From NCBI RefSeq assembly GCF_030766825.1, contig NZ_JASFDV010000031.1:1-64000 (forward strand): a stretch of DNA of 64,000 nt, read 5' to 3'. The position numbers were made by a program, and so were the translations under genes. Source of the DNA: Nocardiopsis sp. CC223A (GTDB lineage: Bacteria; Actinomycetota; Actinomycetes; Streptosporangiales; Streptosporangiaceae). Below are positions 16,617-24,265 of the stretch, in pieces (position 1 is the first letter of the stretch; each line of letters opens with the position of its first letter). The notes beneath the pieces were generated by a model. It ran no database searches and was not told the origin of the DNA. It saw only the letters and a list, made by a program, of their open reading frames with translations.

Positions 16617-17615
16617 GTGCACCGCATCGGCATCGTCGTCGGAGTCGTCTCACTCGCCCTCGCCGTCAGCGCCCCCATCGCCGCGTCCGCGGCGCACGCC
16701 CCCGGGCTCGACCCGCTGGGCACCACCACGGAGAAGCCCGTCATCGTCCAGCACGCAGACCCCCAGCGCCCGATCATCGCCGTCTCCCACCGGGGAGCCG
16801 CCGGACACGCCCCCGAGAACACGCTCGCCGGACTCGACGCCGCACGGCGCTTCGGCGCGCAGACCGTCGAGATCGACGTCCGGCAGACCCGGGACGGCGA
16901 GCTCGTCCTCCTGCACGACGTCACCCTCACCCGCACCACCGACGTCGAAGAGGTCTTCCCGGACCGCGAATCCCACCAGGTCGCCGACTACACCCTGGCG
17001 GAGGTGCGCCGGCTCGACGCCGGATCCTGGTTCTCCCCCGAGTTCGCAGGCGAGCCCGTGCCCACCCTGGGCGAGGCCCTGGACCGGATGGAGGAGCTGG
17101 ACCTCAACCTCTTCCTGGAGATCAAGGAGCCCGACCGCTATCCCGGCATCGAGAAGGAGATCACGGCCGAGCTGTTCACCCGCCCGATCTGGCTGGAGCA
17201 CAACCCCCCGTGGGAGCCGCGCCGCCTGGTCGTGCAGAGCTTCGACTGGGAGGCCACGCGTTCCTCCAAGCGGATGCTGCCCTCGGTCCCGCACGCCCTG
17301 CTCGGGCGGGTCCCCGAGAACCGGCTGGCGGATTTCACCTGGGCGCACATGGTCAACCCCAACCACACCACCGTCAACGCCGACTATGTGGAGCTGCTCC
17401 ACGAGCACGGGTTCGAGACCATGCCCTACACGGTCAACAGCCGGGCCGGCATGGACGCCGTCCTGCGCATGGGGGCGGACGGGTTCATCACCGACTACCC
17501 CGACGCCGGACAGCGCGCGATCCGCGACTTCCTCGGCGACGAGGGCCGCGACGGCGCCCCGGACCAGGCCGCGACCCCGCTGCTCCCCGTCCCCCTGGTA
17601 CCGGTTCTGCACTAG
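16617..17615 (+). CDS. Secreted glycerophosphodiester phosphodiesterase
   Basis: 332 residues. The GTG at 16617 follows GGGAGG at five bases and opens a signal peptide (HRIGIVVGVVSLALAVSAPIA, cleavage near ASA-AHA); in-frame upstream codons would bury it. The GDPD signature is intact: VSHRGAAGHAPENTLAG (about 57-73), the metal-binding EIDVRQTRDGELVLLHD, LFLEIKEP and the terminal GFITDYPD. The enzyme hydrolyses glycerophosphodiesters to glycerol-3-phosphate and an alcohol, here probably outside the membrane for phosphate or glycerol salvage, or teichoic-acid turnover (inference). It is followed after 42 bases by the DSD1-like gene. Confidence 0.92.
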   Translation: MHRIGIVVGVVSLALAVSAPIAASAAHAPGLDPLGTTTEKPVIVQHADPQRPIIAVSHRGAAGHAPENTLAGLDAARRFGAQTVEIDVRQTRDGELVLLHDVTLTRTTDVEEVFPDRESHQVADYTLAEVRRLDAGSWFSPEFAGEPVPTLGEALDRMEELDLNLFLEIKEPDRYPGIEKEITAELFTRPIWLEHNPPWEPRRLVVQSFDWEATRSSKRMLPSVPHALLGRVPENRLADFTWAHMVNPNHTTVNADYVELLHEHGFETMPYTVNSRAGMDAVLRMGADGFITDYPDAGQRAIRDFLGDEGRDGAPDQAATPLLPVPLVPVLH

Positions 17616-17657
17616 CCACTAGATTGCGGGGAGACCCACGACAGGAGGCGGGACCAC

Positions 17658-18905
17658 GTGAGCGACCGTTCGGACACCGGAGAACTCGTCGACTGGCGGA
17701 CGAAGGGGGTGTGGTGGCCGGGCGAACCGGTCGCCGCCGCGGACTTCGCCGCCCGCCGGGACCGGTTGTTCGACGGACCGTTCACGTGGCCGCTGCTGGT
17801 GCTGCGCGAGTCGGCGCTCGCCCGTAACACCGCGGCCCTGGCCGACTTCACCCGCCGCCACGGGCTGCTGTTCGCCCCGCACGGCAAGACCTCGATGGCG
17901 CCCGCCCTGCTGGACCGCCAGTTGGCGGCGGGCGCCTGGGGCATCACCGTCGCCACCGCCAACCAGGCGCTGGTGGTGCACCGGTTCGGGGTGCGGCGGA
18001 TCCTGCTCGCCAACGAGCTGCTCGAACCCGGGGTGATCCGCTGGGCCGCGGACGAGGGCGCCGCCGACCCCGACTTCGAGTTCCTGTTCTACGTCGATTC
18101 CCCCGAGGGGGTCGCGGCCCTGGCCGAGGGGCTCGGGGGCGCCGGGGGTGACCGCCCGCCCGGCGTACTGATCGAGCGCGGCGTCCCGGGCGGCCGCACC
18201 GGCGCGCGCACCCGCGAGGAGGTCCTGGAGCTGGCCCGCGCCGTCGAGGCGGTCACCGGGCGCCCGATCGCCGGGGTGGCCGGGTACGAGGGGCCGCTGT
18301 CCGGCGCCGACGGGGTCCGCGCCTTCCTGCGCGACCTGCACGCCGACGCCGCGGCGCTGGCCGCCGCCTCCCCGCGCGGGGAGGCCGGGCCGCCGGTCGT
18401 CACGGTGGGCGGCAGCGCCTGGTTCGACCTGGTGGCCGAGGAGTTCGGCGGCGCACGGGACGTGGTGCCGATCCTGCGCAGCGGTGCCTACATCGGCCAC
18501 GACGACGGGCTGTACCGCCGCGTCACCCCCTACAACCGGCTGCCCGAGGGCGGCGAGGCGCTCACCGGCGCCCTGGAGGTGTGGGCCCGGATCGTGTCCG
18601 CGCCCGAGGAGGGGTTGGCGATCGCCGGGATGGGCCGCCGCGACGCCGGGTACGACCAGGACCTGCCGGTCGCGCGCGTGCTGCGCCGTCCCGGCGGCGC
18701 CACCGTCCCGGCGGAGGGTGTGACGGTGCGCAGGTTCGACGACCAGCACGCCTACCTCGACGTCCCGCCGGAGCTGGGGGTGCGCCCCGGAGACCTGATG
18801 TCGTTCGGGATCTCCCACCCCTGCACGACCTTCGACCGGTGGCGGAGCATCCCGGTGGTCGACGACGCCGACACGGTCGTCGACGTCGTCGCCACCTACT
18901 TCTGA
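17658..18905 (+). CDS. PLP-dependent D-serine dehydratase/D-threonine aldolase-like enzyme (DSD1 family)
   Basis: 415 residues. The N-terminal alanine-racemase-type barrel holds the PLP lysine in FAPHGKTSMAP (about 75). The C-terminal domain ends with SFGISHPCTTFDRW, whose His-Cys pair matches the metal site of DSD1-type D-serine dehydratases. The GTG follows AGGAGG at nine bases. Related enzymes act on D-serine, D-threonine or other D-hydroxy amino acids, and are often annotated 'amino acid deaminase' in actinobacteria. The exact substrate is unknown. It is cotranscribed or closely spaced with the upstream phosphodiesterase and converges on the hexosaminidase gene. Confidence 0.85.
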   Translation: MSDRSDTGELVDWRTKGVWWPGEPVAAADFAARRDRLFDGPFTWPLLVLRESALARNTAALADFTRRHGLLFAPHGKTSMAPALLDRQLAAGAWGITVATANQALVVHRFGVRRILLANELLEPGVIRWAADEGAADPDFEFLFYVDSPEGVAALAEGLGGAGGDRPPGVLIERGVPGGRTGARTREEVLELARAVEAVTGRPIAGVAGYEGPLSGADGVRAFLRDLHADAAALAAASPRGEAGPPVVTVGGSAWFDLVAEEFGGARDVVPILRSGAYIGHDDGLYRRVTPYNRLPEGGEALTGALEVWARIVSAPEEGLAIAGMGRRDAGYDQDLPVARVLRRPGGATVPAEGVTVRRFDDQHAYLDVPPELGVRPGDLMSFGISHPCTTFDRWRSIPVVDDADTVVDVVATYF

Positions 18906-18927
18906 GCGGCCGGGCGCCCCGCCCCCG

Positions 18928-19203
18928 GGGCATGTCCGGTCGAGTGGTGCGAGGACGACGGCTGTTCAGGCGGGAACGGACCGTCGGCCGGTGCGTCGGG
19001 GCGTGTCCCGTCGAGTGGTGCGAGAACACCGGCTGTTCGCACAAGGACGCGTCGCCGACCGGGGCGTTGTCGCCTTCGGCACCCGGGGGCCGGACGAAGT
19101 CGCACCACTCGGCGGGACACCACCGTGCGTCGCTTCCTCTGGGGCTCTGAGGCTCTGGGGCTCTGGGGCCGAACGAAGTCGCACCACTCGGTGGGACACC
19201 GTC
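18928..19203. mobile_element. MITE-like element interrupted by a second copy
   Basis: The left half (18928-18998) and right half (19133-19203) match the same family, and together they restore a 142-bp element once the nested copy and its duplicated 8 bp are removed. The outer flanks carry a perfect 8-bp duplication, CGCCCCCG (18920-18927 and 19204-19211). The 16 extra bases relative to 126 come from a GGCTCTGGGG-type expansion near 19141-19170. It is more diverged than copies 1 and 2, consistent with an older insertion. Confidence 0.85.
18999..19124. mobile_element. 126-bp MITE-like element nested inside another copy
   Basis: Starts GGGCGTGTCCCGTCGAGTGG and ends with the inverted complement. 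It is exactly 126 bp and flanked by the perfect 8-bp repeat GTGCGTCG (18991-18998 and 19125-19132). That octamer belongs to the host element at the insertion point, so the duplication arose on insertion into it. Confidence 0.9.
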
Positions 19204-19246
19204 CGCCCCCGGCGCCGGGCCGGGCGCCGGGGGCGGGGGCGCGGGA

Positions 19247-20851
19247 TCAGCCCCAGCCGTGGACGCCGGGGCGGGTGTGCCAGGGGCGCGGGCCGTCGAG
19301 CGGGCGGTATTCCACACCCGCCGCGTCCAGGCGGGTCAGGTGGTGCACCAGCCGCGGCTCGAACTCGGCGTAGTCGCGCTCGCCCGCCGACCACACCTTC
19401 TCGGCGAACGCCGACAGCCTCGGGAACACCATGTAGTCCAGCCGCCGCGGCGTGTCGATGTGCTCGGTCCACACGTTGACCTGGGCGCCCAGGACGTGCC
19501 GCGCCTCCTCCTCGGTCAGCTCGGCCGGGACCGGCTCGGCCAGGTACACGTCCTGGGTGCGCAGCAGGGTGCCCACCCGGATCGGCTCGTCGTCGGACTC
19601 CGACTGCTTGTAGTCCAGGTACGAGGTGGCGGTGGGGGACATCACCACGTCGTGCCCCGCCCTGGCGGCCGCGACGCCGCCCTCCTCGCCGCGCCAGGAC
19701 ATCACCGTCGCACCCGGGGCCAGCCCGCCCTCCAGGATCTCGTCCCAGCCCACCAGGCGGCGGCCGCGCGCGGTGAGGTGGTCGTCGAGCTGCCGGATGA
19801 ACCAGCTCTGTAGCTCGTCCTCGTCGGCCAGGCCCTCCTCGCGGATGCGCCGCTGCGCGCTCTCGCTGTCCTTCCACTGGGTCTTGGGGCACTCGTCACC
19901 GCCCACGTGGAAGTACGTGCTCGGGAACAGCTCCAGCAACTCGTCGATGACGTTCTTGTAGAACCCGATGACATCGTCGGTGACCGCGAGCACCTCCTCG
20001 AAGACGCCCCAGCGCTGCCCCACCGGGATCTCGCCGACCTCGCCCAGTTCGGGGTAGGCGTGGATGGCGGCCTGGGAGTGACCGGGCACGTCGATCTCCG
20101 GGACGACGCTGATGTGCCGGGCGTCGGCGTAGGCGACGATCTCGCGGATGTCGTCCTTGGTGTAGAAACCGCCGTGCGGGCGCTCCTCGAACTCCGGCTC
20201 CTGCCCCGGGCGGGGGGTCCCCAGCTGGCTGCGGGTGCGCCAGGACCCCTTCTCGGTGAGCTTCGGGTAGCGGTCGATCTCCACCCGCCAGCCCTGGTCG
20301 TCGCTGAGGTGCAGGTGCAGGACGTTGAGCTTGTGCAGGGCCAGGAGGTCGATGTAGCGCAGCACCTCCCGCTTGGGGATGAAGTGCCGGGCGGTGTCCA
20401 GCATCAGGCCGCGCCAGGCGAACCGGGGGGCGTCGGTGATCCGCACGGCGGGCAGCGTCCACTCGGTTCCGCCCAGGGGGGCGTCCCGGTGGGCGTCGGC
20501 GGGCAGCAGCTGGCGCAGTGTCTGGGCTCCGTAGAAGACCCCGGCGGGGTCGTTGCCGACGATGATCGCGCCCTCACCGTCGACGATCAGCCGGTAGCCC
20601 TCGCGGCCCAGGCCCGCGGCCGGGTCCACGCTGAGGCGGATCTGGCTGTCCTCGGAGCCAGTGGCGAGCGGCAACCCCGTGGCCGCGCCGAGTTCACGCT
20701 GGAGCCACACGAGGGTGTCCCGGGCTTCGGGGTCGGCGGACACCCTGGTCGCAGCGGTCAGCGTCAGCCCGACCTCCTCGCCGGGGACCATCTGGGCGGG
20801 GCGCGGGATCACGGGTCGGGAGGCGAGGAGGGAAGGGGAGGTATCAGGCAC
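19247..20851 (-). CDS. Beta-N-acetylhexosaminidase (GH20)
   Basis: 534 residues. A small N-terminal GH20b-like domain (about 10-135) is followed by the catalytic barrel, with FAWRGLMLDTARHF, LNVLHLHLSDDQGWR, PEIDVPGHSQAA and the acid pair D319-E320 in FHVGGDECPK. GH20 enzymes release terminal GlcNAc or GalNAc, for example from chitobiose. No signal peptide is present, so it probably works inside the cell on imported chito-oligosaccharides. A DasR-type operator lies just upstream (20867-20882), fitting GlcNAc control. Confidence 0.94.
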   Translation of the reverse strand: MPDTSPSLLASRPVIPRPAQMVPGEEVGLTLTAATRVSADPEARDTLVWLQRELGAATGLPLATGSEDSQIRLSVDPAAGLGREGYRLIVDGEGAIIVGNDPAGVFYGAQTLRQLLPADAHRDAPLGGTEWTLPAVRITDAPRFAWRGLMLDTARHFIPKREVLRYIDLLALHKLNVLHLHLSDDQGWRVEIDRYPKLTEKGSWRTRSQLGTPRPGQEPEFEERPHGGFYTKDDIREIVAYADARHISVVPEIDVPGHSQAAIHAYPELGEVGEIPVGQRWGVFEEVLAVTDDVIGFYKNVIDELLELFPSTYFHVGGDECPKTQWKDSESAQRRIREEGLADEDELQSWFIRQLDDHLTARGRRLVGWDEILEGGLAPGATVMSWRGEEGGVAAARAGHDVVMSPTATSYLDYKQSESDDEPIRVGTLLRTQDVYLAEPVPAELTEEEARHVLGAQVNVWTEHIDTPRRLDYMVFPRLSAFAEKVWSAGERDYAEFEPRLVHHLTRLDAAGVEYRPLDGPRPWHTRPGVHGWG

Positions 20852-21276
20852 GGGTGGGCGCTCCTATCCGGTCTAGACCAATAGGGGACATGGTGCCACG
20901 GCGGTCGCCTTCGGCGCAGCAGTGCCCTCCCGGCGGTCGGATCCCACCCGCGTATTCCGGCCGCCCCTTACCCGGTTTTGACTGCTCCCGGCCCATAACG
21001 CGCCGCCTTTCGCGGAAGGGCTCGGGACAACGGCCCGGCGTGTCCGATCCGCCGAAAAGCGCCTGCGGGCCGCCTCCGGTGGATGCTGGGGGAGGAGAAC
21101 CCCCGAAGGGGGCGGGGTGCGGGCCATACCCCAAGAGGGGCGCTGGCGCCATCGCCGGAGCGGGAGCCCCGTCCGTAGCGTTGTTGGACGCGCCCGGAGC
21201 CGCCCGGGCGCCGGGAGGAGACGACGAGAGTGGCGCAGGCGACGATGGGACCGGAGCGGTCCGCCCCCGGGCGGTG
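20852..21276. other. Divergent promoter region of hexosaminidase and transporter genes
   Basis: 425 bases between divergent genes. They hold the DasR-like box at 20867-20882 close to the hexosaminidase start, and a GGGAGGAG ribosome site at 21214-21220 that serves a possible 16-codon leader frame (21230-21280). Nothing else is recognised. Confidence 0.55.
20867..20882 (-). promoter_or_regulatory. DasR-type operator (dre) upstream of hexosaminidase
   Basis: Read on the minus strand, ATTGGTCTAGACCGGA contains the GGTCTAGACC core and most of the known dre consensus ACTGGTCTAGACCAGT. It lies 16 bases before the hexosaminidase start codon. DasR is a GntR repressor released by GlcN-6-P, so the site predicts induction on GlcNAc or chitin. 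The regulator gene is not in this window. Confidence 0.8.
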
Positions 21277-22176
21277 GTGACGGTGGTCTGGTCCGTCCTC
21301 ATCGCCGTCGCGGGGGCCTTCGCGCTCGCCCTGGGCTCGGCCCTTCAGGAACGCGACGCCGTGCGCGCCCCCGGGGAACAGGTGGCCCGCACCGGGTTCC
21401 TGCTGCACCTGCTGCGCCAGCCGCGCTGGCTGCTGGGCACCCTGGCCGCGGGCGCGGGCGCGTGCCTGCACCTGCTGGCCCTGAGCAGCGCACCGCTCAC
21501 CATCATCCAGCCGATCGGCGTCACCGGGCTGCTGTTCGCCATCGTCCTGTCGGCGCTGTTCAACCACCAGCGGGTACGGACCTCGCAGGTCATCGCCGGG
21601 GTCGCCGTCATGGTCGGCCTCATCGGCGTGCTCTGGACGTTCCCGCACGGCGCCGACCTGCCGGTCATGTCCACCCGGGCCGCCCTGATCCTCACCGGCG
21701 CCACCCTCTTCTTCGGCCTGGCCGTGTTCTTCACCGCGCACTGGATGCGCAGCGGCGCCCGGGGGATCATGCTCGCGCTGGCGGGGGGCACGGCGCTGGG
21801 CGCGACCTCGGGCCTGGCCCGGGTGATCACCGCCAACGCGGTCGTCGACTGGACGACCGTCTTCGGCCTGTTGAGCGTGCTCGCCCTCGTACTGGCGGTC
21901 TTCGGCGGGCTGCTCATGCAGAACGCCTACCGCACCGGCCACTTCGCGGCGGCCTACGCGACCCTCCTCATCACCGACCCCGTGGTCAGCGTGGCGATCG
22001 GCGCGCTCCTCCTGGGCGAGGGCGCCCCCGAGACGCTCACGGCCCAGGTGGGGGCGCTCGCCTTCACGGCCCTGGCGATGGCCGGGACCATCGCCCTGGC
22101 CCGGACCCGGCACCGCAACCCCGAAGCGAAGGGGGCCCGCACGCACACGAGCACGGCCCGCACCCGCAACCGCTGA
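21277..22176 (+). CDS. DMT-superfamily membrane protein
   Basis: About 299 residues with nine or ten hydrophobic helices in two EamA-like halves (TFHLL-type start LALGSALQERDAV; LLALSSAPLTIIQPIGVTGLL; ATLLITDPVVSVAIGALLLGE). The motif 'SSAPLTIIQPIG' is typical of the DMT-like proteins paired with glycosyltransferases in actinobacteria. Substrate unknown. The start is uncertain: GTG codons at 21274, 21277 and 21283 all lack a good ribosome site. The one at 21277 overlaps the TGA of a 16-codon frame with a strong site, which would allow translational coupling. The next gene starts 17 bases after the stop, so the pair is an operon. Confidence 0.85.
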   Translation: MTVVWSVLIAVAGAFALALGSALQERDAVRAPGEQVARTGFLLHLLRQPRWLLGTLAAGAGACLHLLALSSAPLTIIQPIGVTGLLFAIVLSALFNHQRVRTSQVIAGVAVMVGLIGVLWTFPHGADLPVMSTRAALILTGATLFFGLAVFFTAHWMRSGARGIMLALAGGTALGATSGLARVITANAVVDWTTVFGLLSVLALVLAVFGGLLMQNAYRTGHFAAAYATLLITDPVVSVAIGALLLGEGAPETLTAQVGALAFTALAMAGTIALARTRHRNPEAKGARTHTSTARTRNR

Positions 22177-22193
22177 ACGAAGGAGTTCCACAC

Positions 22194-23420
22194 ATGGCCC
22201 AGTCCAGAGCGCTGCGCGTCCTCATCGCCACCGACACCTACCCGCCCGACGTCAACGGGGCCGGATACTTCACCCACCGGTTGGCCGAGGGGCTCGCGGA
22301 CCGCGGACACCGGGTGCACGTGGTGTGCCCCTCCGCCGAGGGCGACCCGTACGTGCGCCGCAACGGCCGGGTGCTGGAGCACCGGCTCCGGTCGGCGCCG
22401 ATCCCCCTACAGCAGACCGACATGCGCGCCGCCGTGCCGCTGGGCATGGGCGGCCACATCGCCCGCCTGGTGCAGCGCCTGGACCCGGACGTCGTCCACG
22501 CGCAGAGCCACTTCACGCTGAGCCGCACGGCGATGCGCAGGGGCCGCGCGGCGGGCATCCCGGTGGTGCTGACCAACCACTTCATGCCGGACAACCTGTA
22601 CGCCCACGCGCGGATCCCCGGGGTGATGCGGACGGCGGTGGGCGACCTGGCCTGGCGGGACATGGTGCGGGTGGCGGGGGAGGCCGACCACGTGACCACG
22701 CCGACCCCGCGGGCCGCCGCGCTGCTGCGGGAGAAGGGGTTCGCCGGGGAGGTCGAGCCGATCTCGTGCGGGATCGACCTGGAGCGCTTCCACCCGCGTC
22801 CGGCGGAGCGGCCCGCGCTGCGGGAGAAGTTCGGCCTGCCGGACCGGGAGACCGTCGTGTTCGTGGGTCGGCTGGACGAGGAGAAGCGGATCGACGACAC
22901 GATCCGGGCGCTGGCCCTGGTGTCCCGGGAACGGGACGTCCAGCTGGCCCTGGCCGGTCTGGGCCGCTGCGAGGCGCGCCTGCGGGCGCTGGCGGTCGCG
23001 GAGGGCGTCGCCGACCGGGTGTTCTTCCTGGGGTTCGTGCCGGACGACGACCTGCCGCTGGTGTACGCGGCGGCGGACGTGTTCGCGATCGCGAGCGTGG
23101 CGGAGCTCCAGAGCATCGCGACCCTGGAGGCGATGTCCACGGGGCTGCCGGTGGTGGTCGCCGACGCCATGGCGCTGCCGCACCTGGTGGAGGAGGGGCG
23201 CAACGGGTTCCTGTTCCCGCCCGGCGAACCGCGGCCGCTGGCCGACCGGCTGCTCACCGTGCTGGGCTCGGGGCGGGCGCGGGCGGCGATGGGGGAGGCC
23301 AGCCGGGAGCTGGCGGCGCGGCACGACCACCACCGCTCGCTGGAGCGGTTCGAGGAGGTCTACCGGGGGCTGCTGCCTGCGGCGCCCCGGCCCGCGCACC
23401 TGGAGCGGCTGGCCGCCTGA
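22194..23420 (+). CDS. GT4-family glycosyltransferase
   Basis: 408 residues with a two-domain GT-B fold. The N-terminal acceptor domain starts LRVLIATDTYPPDVNGAGYFTHRLAEGL. The donor domain starts near 210 with VVFVGRLDEEKRIDDTIRALA and ends with the nucleotide-sugar site ELQSIATLEAMSTGLPVV (the EX7E region). The ATG at 22194 follows AAGGAG at nine bases. GT4 enzymes of this shape are often mannosyl- or glucosyltransferases of envelope glycolipids; donor and acceptor are not readable from sequence. It is in an operon with the upstream DMT protein. Confidence 0.92.
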   Translation: MAQSRALRVLIATDTYPPDVNGAGYFTHRLAEGLADRGHRVHVVCPSAEGDPYVRRNGRVLEHRLRSAPIPLQQTDMRAAVPLGMGGHIARLVQRLDPDVVHAQSHFTLSRTAMRRGRAAGIPVVLTNHFMPDNLYAHARIPGVMRTAVGDLAWRDMVRVAGEADHVTTPTPRAAALLREKGFAGEVEPISCGIDLERFHPRPAERPALREKFGLPDRETVVFVGRLDEEKRIDDTIRALALVSRERDVQLALAGLGRCEARLRALAVAEGVADRVFFLGFVPDDDLPLVYAAADVFAIASVAELQSIATLEAMSTGLPVVVADAMALPHLVEEGRNGFLFPPGEPRPLADRLLTVLGSGRARAAMGEASRELAARHDHHRSLERFEEVYRGLLPAAPRPAHLERLAA

Positions 23421-23560
23421 GGGCGGTCAAGGCGCAGTCGGCGAACCGCAGGAATATTTGTCGGCTTTGTCTGTATTGCGAACAATCAGCGCTTTGCCAC
23501 TTTCCGCATTCTTTGCGTGGCTGACGGTGATATCCGTGTGGCTCGGGAAACACATGGGGT

Positions 23561-23896
23561 GTGTGGTTCGAAGGGATCAATGGACGGAGCGGCCTCGGCA
23601 GGATCACCCGCGGCGGTGACGGGAACCAGGCCCTCAACGACCGACTGCTCGACGCCGAACGCGAAGCCGGGTTCCACGAGCGCGACATGTCGGCGTTCGA
23701 ACGAGAACGCATCGACCTGGAGCACCGGGTGACCCGCATGGAGGCCGAATTGGAGGCGCTGCGACAACGCCGGCTGGAGGCCTACGCCCGGTGGTGGAAC
23801 GCCCGGGACGACCGGGACCGCGCACTGCACGTCTGCCGCAGACTCCGCCGCCGCGTCGAACGGATGCGGCGCCGGAACTGCGACGAGGACGATTGA
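23561..23896 (+). CDS. Small coiled-coil hypothetical protein
   Basis: 111 residues. From about residue 22 it is almost entirely charged helix (NDRLLDAEREAGFHERDM, then ERERIDLEHRVTRMEAELEALRQ), predicting a coiled coil with a basic C-terminus (RRLRRRVERMRRRN). Codon bias with high third-position GC supports coding. The GTG start has no good ribosome site; an internal ATG at 23687 would give 69 residues. The 100 bases before it are unusually AT-rich for this genome and contain ATTGCGAACAAT (a 4-4-4 palindrome). Not recognised. Confidence 0.6.
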   Translation: MWFEGINGRSGLGRITRGGDGNQALNDRLLDAEREAGFHERDMSAFERERIDLEHRVTRMEAELEALRQRRLEAYARWWNARDDRDRALHVCRRLRRRVERMRRRNCDEDD

Positions 23897-23920
23897 GGGA
23901 CACCGGAGCGGGGAGCGCCA

Positions 23921-23950
23921 CGGTGGCCCGGCCGAACGGCCGGGCCACCG
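23921..23950 (+). terminator. 14-bp perfect hairpin terminator
   Basis: CGGTGGCCCGGCCG (23921-23934) pairs perfectly with 23937-23950. It follows the stop of the small coiled-coil gene by 24 bases. Confidence 0.75.
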
Positions 23951-23953
23951 TCA

Positions 23954-24046
23954 TGTCCGGGTCGCGGATGTGCCCGCCGGTCGGTGGTCGGTGAGCTTGT
24001 TCGTCCACCGGTCGGTCCTGTGGATGTGGCCGGGTCGGTGGGGTCC
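23954..24046. repeat. 93-bp direct repeat, unit 1
   Basis: Identical to 24111-24203 over 93 bp, with the two units offset by 157 bp. The unit begins TGTCCGGGTCGCGGATGTGC and contains further internal GGTCGGT repeats. The 64-base spacer is unrelated. Confidence 0.85.
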
Positions 24047-24110
24047 TGGCGGTCTCCCTGCCCGGCCGGGCGTCGTCTTCGCGGTTTCGTCGTCGGGCCG
24101 GATCGGTTCG

Positions 24111-24203
24111 TGTCCGGGTCGCGGATGTGCCCGCCGGTCGGTGGTCGGTGAGCTTGTTCGTCCACCGGTCGGTCCTGTGGATGTGGCCGGGTCGGTGGGG
24201 TCC
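24111..24203. repeat. 93-bp direct repeat, unit 2
   Basis: Second identical unit. It ends 62 bases before the stop codon of the convergent LysR gene. The identity implies recent duplication or gene conversion. Confidence 0.85.
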
Positions 24204-24265
24204 CGCCGGGCGCGGTCGGTGCCGACGACACGCCGGCGGCCGTGCGGGCGGGGAGACGGGGGCCT

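Larger units (their letters stand above)
18906..19246. other. Convergent intergenic region filled by nested mobile elements
   Basis: Nearly all 341 bases are accounted for by the interrupted 142-bp element (18928-19203), the 126-bp copy nested inside it, and their target duplications. No gene is visible. Confidence 0.8.
23897..24265. other. Intergenic region with direct repeats
   Basis: 369 bases that contain a terminator hairpin (23921-23950) and a 93-bp sequence present twice (23954-24046 and 24111-24203). No gene is supported. Confidence 0.65.

Noticed and set aside
23954-24203. CRISPR array
   Set aside because: Only two 93-bp units with one 64-bp spacer, far from CRISPR repeat and spacer sizes, and no cas gene.
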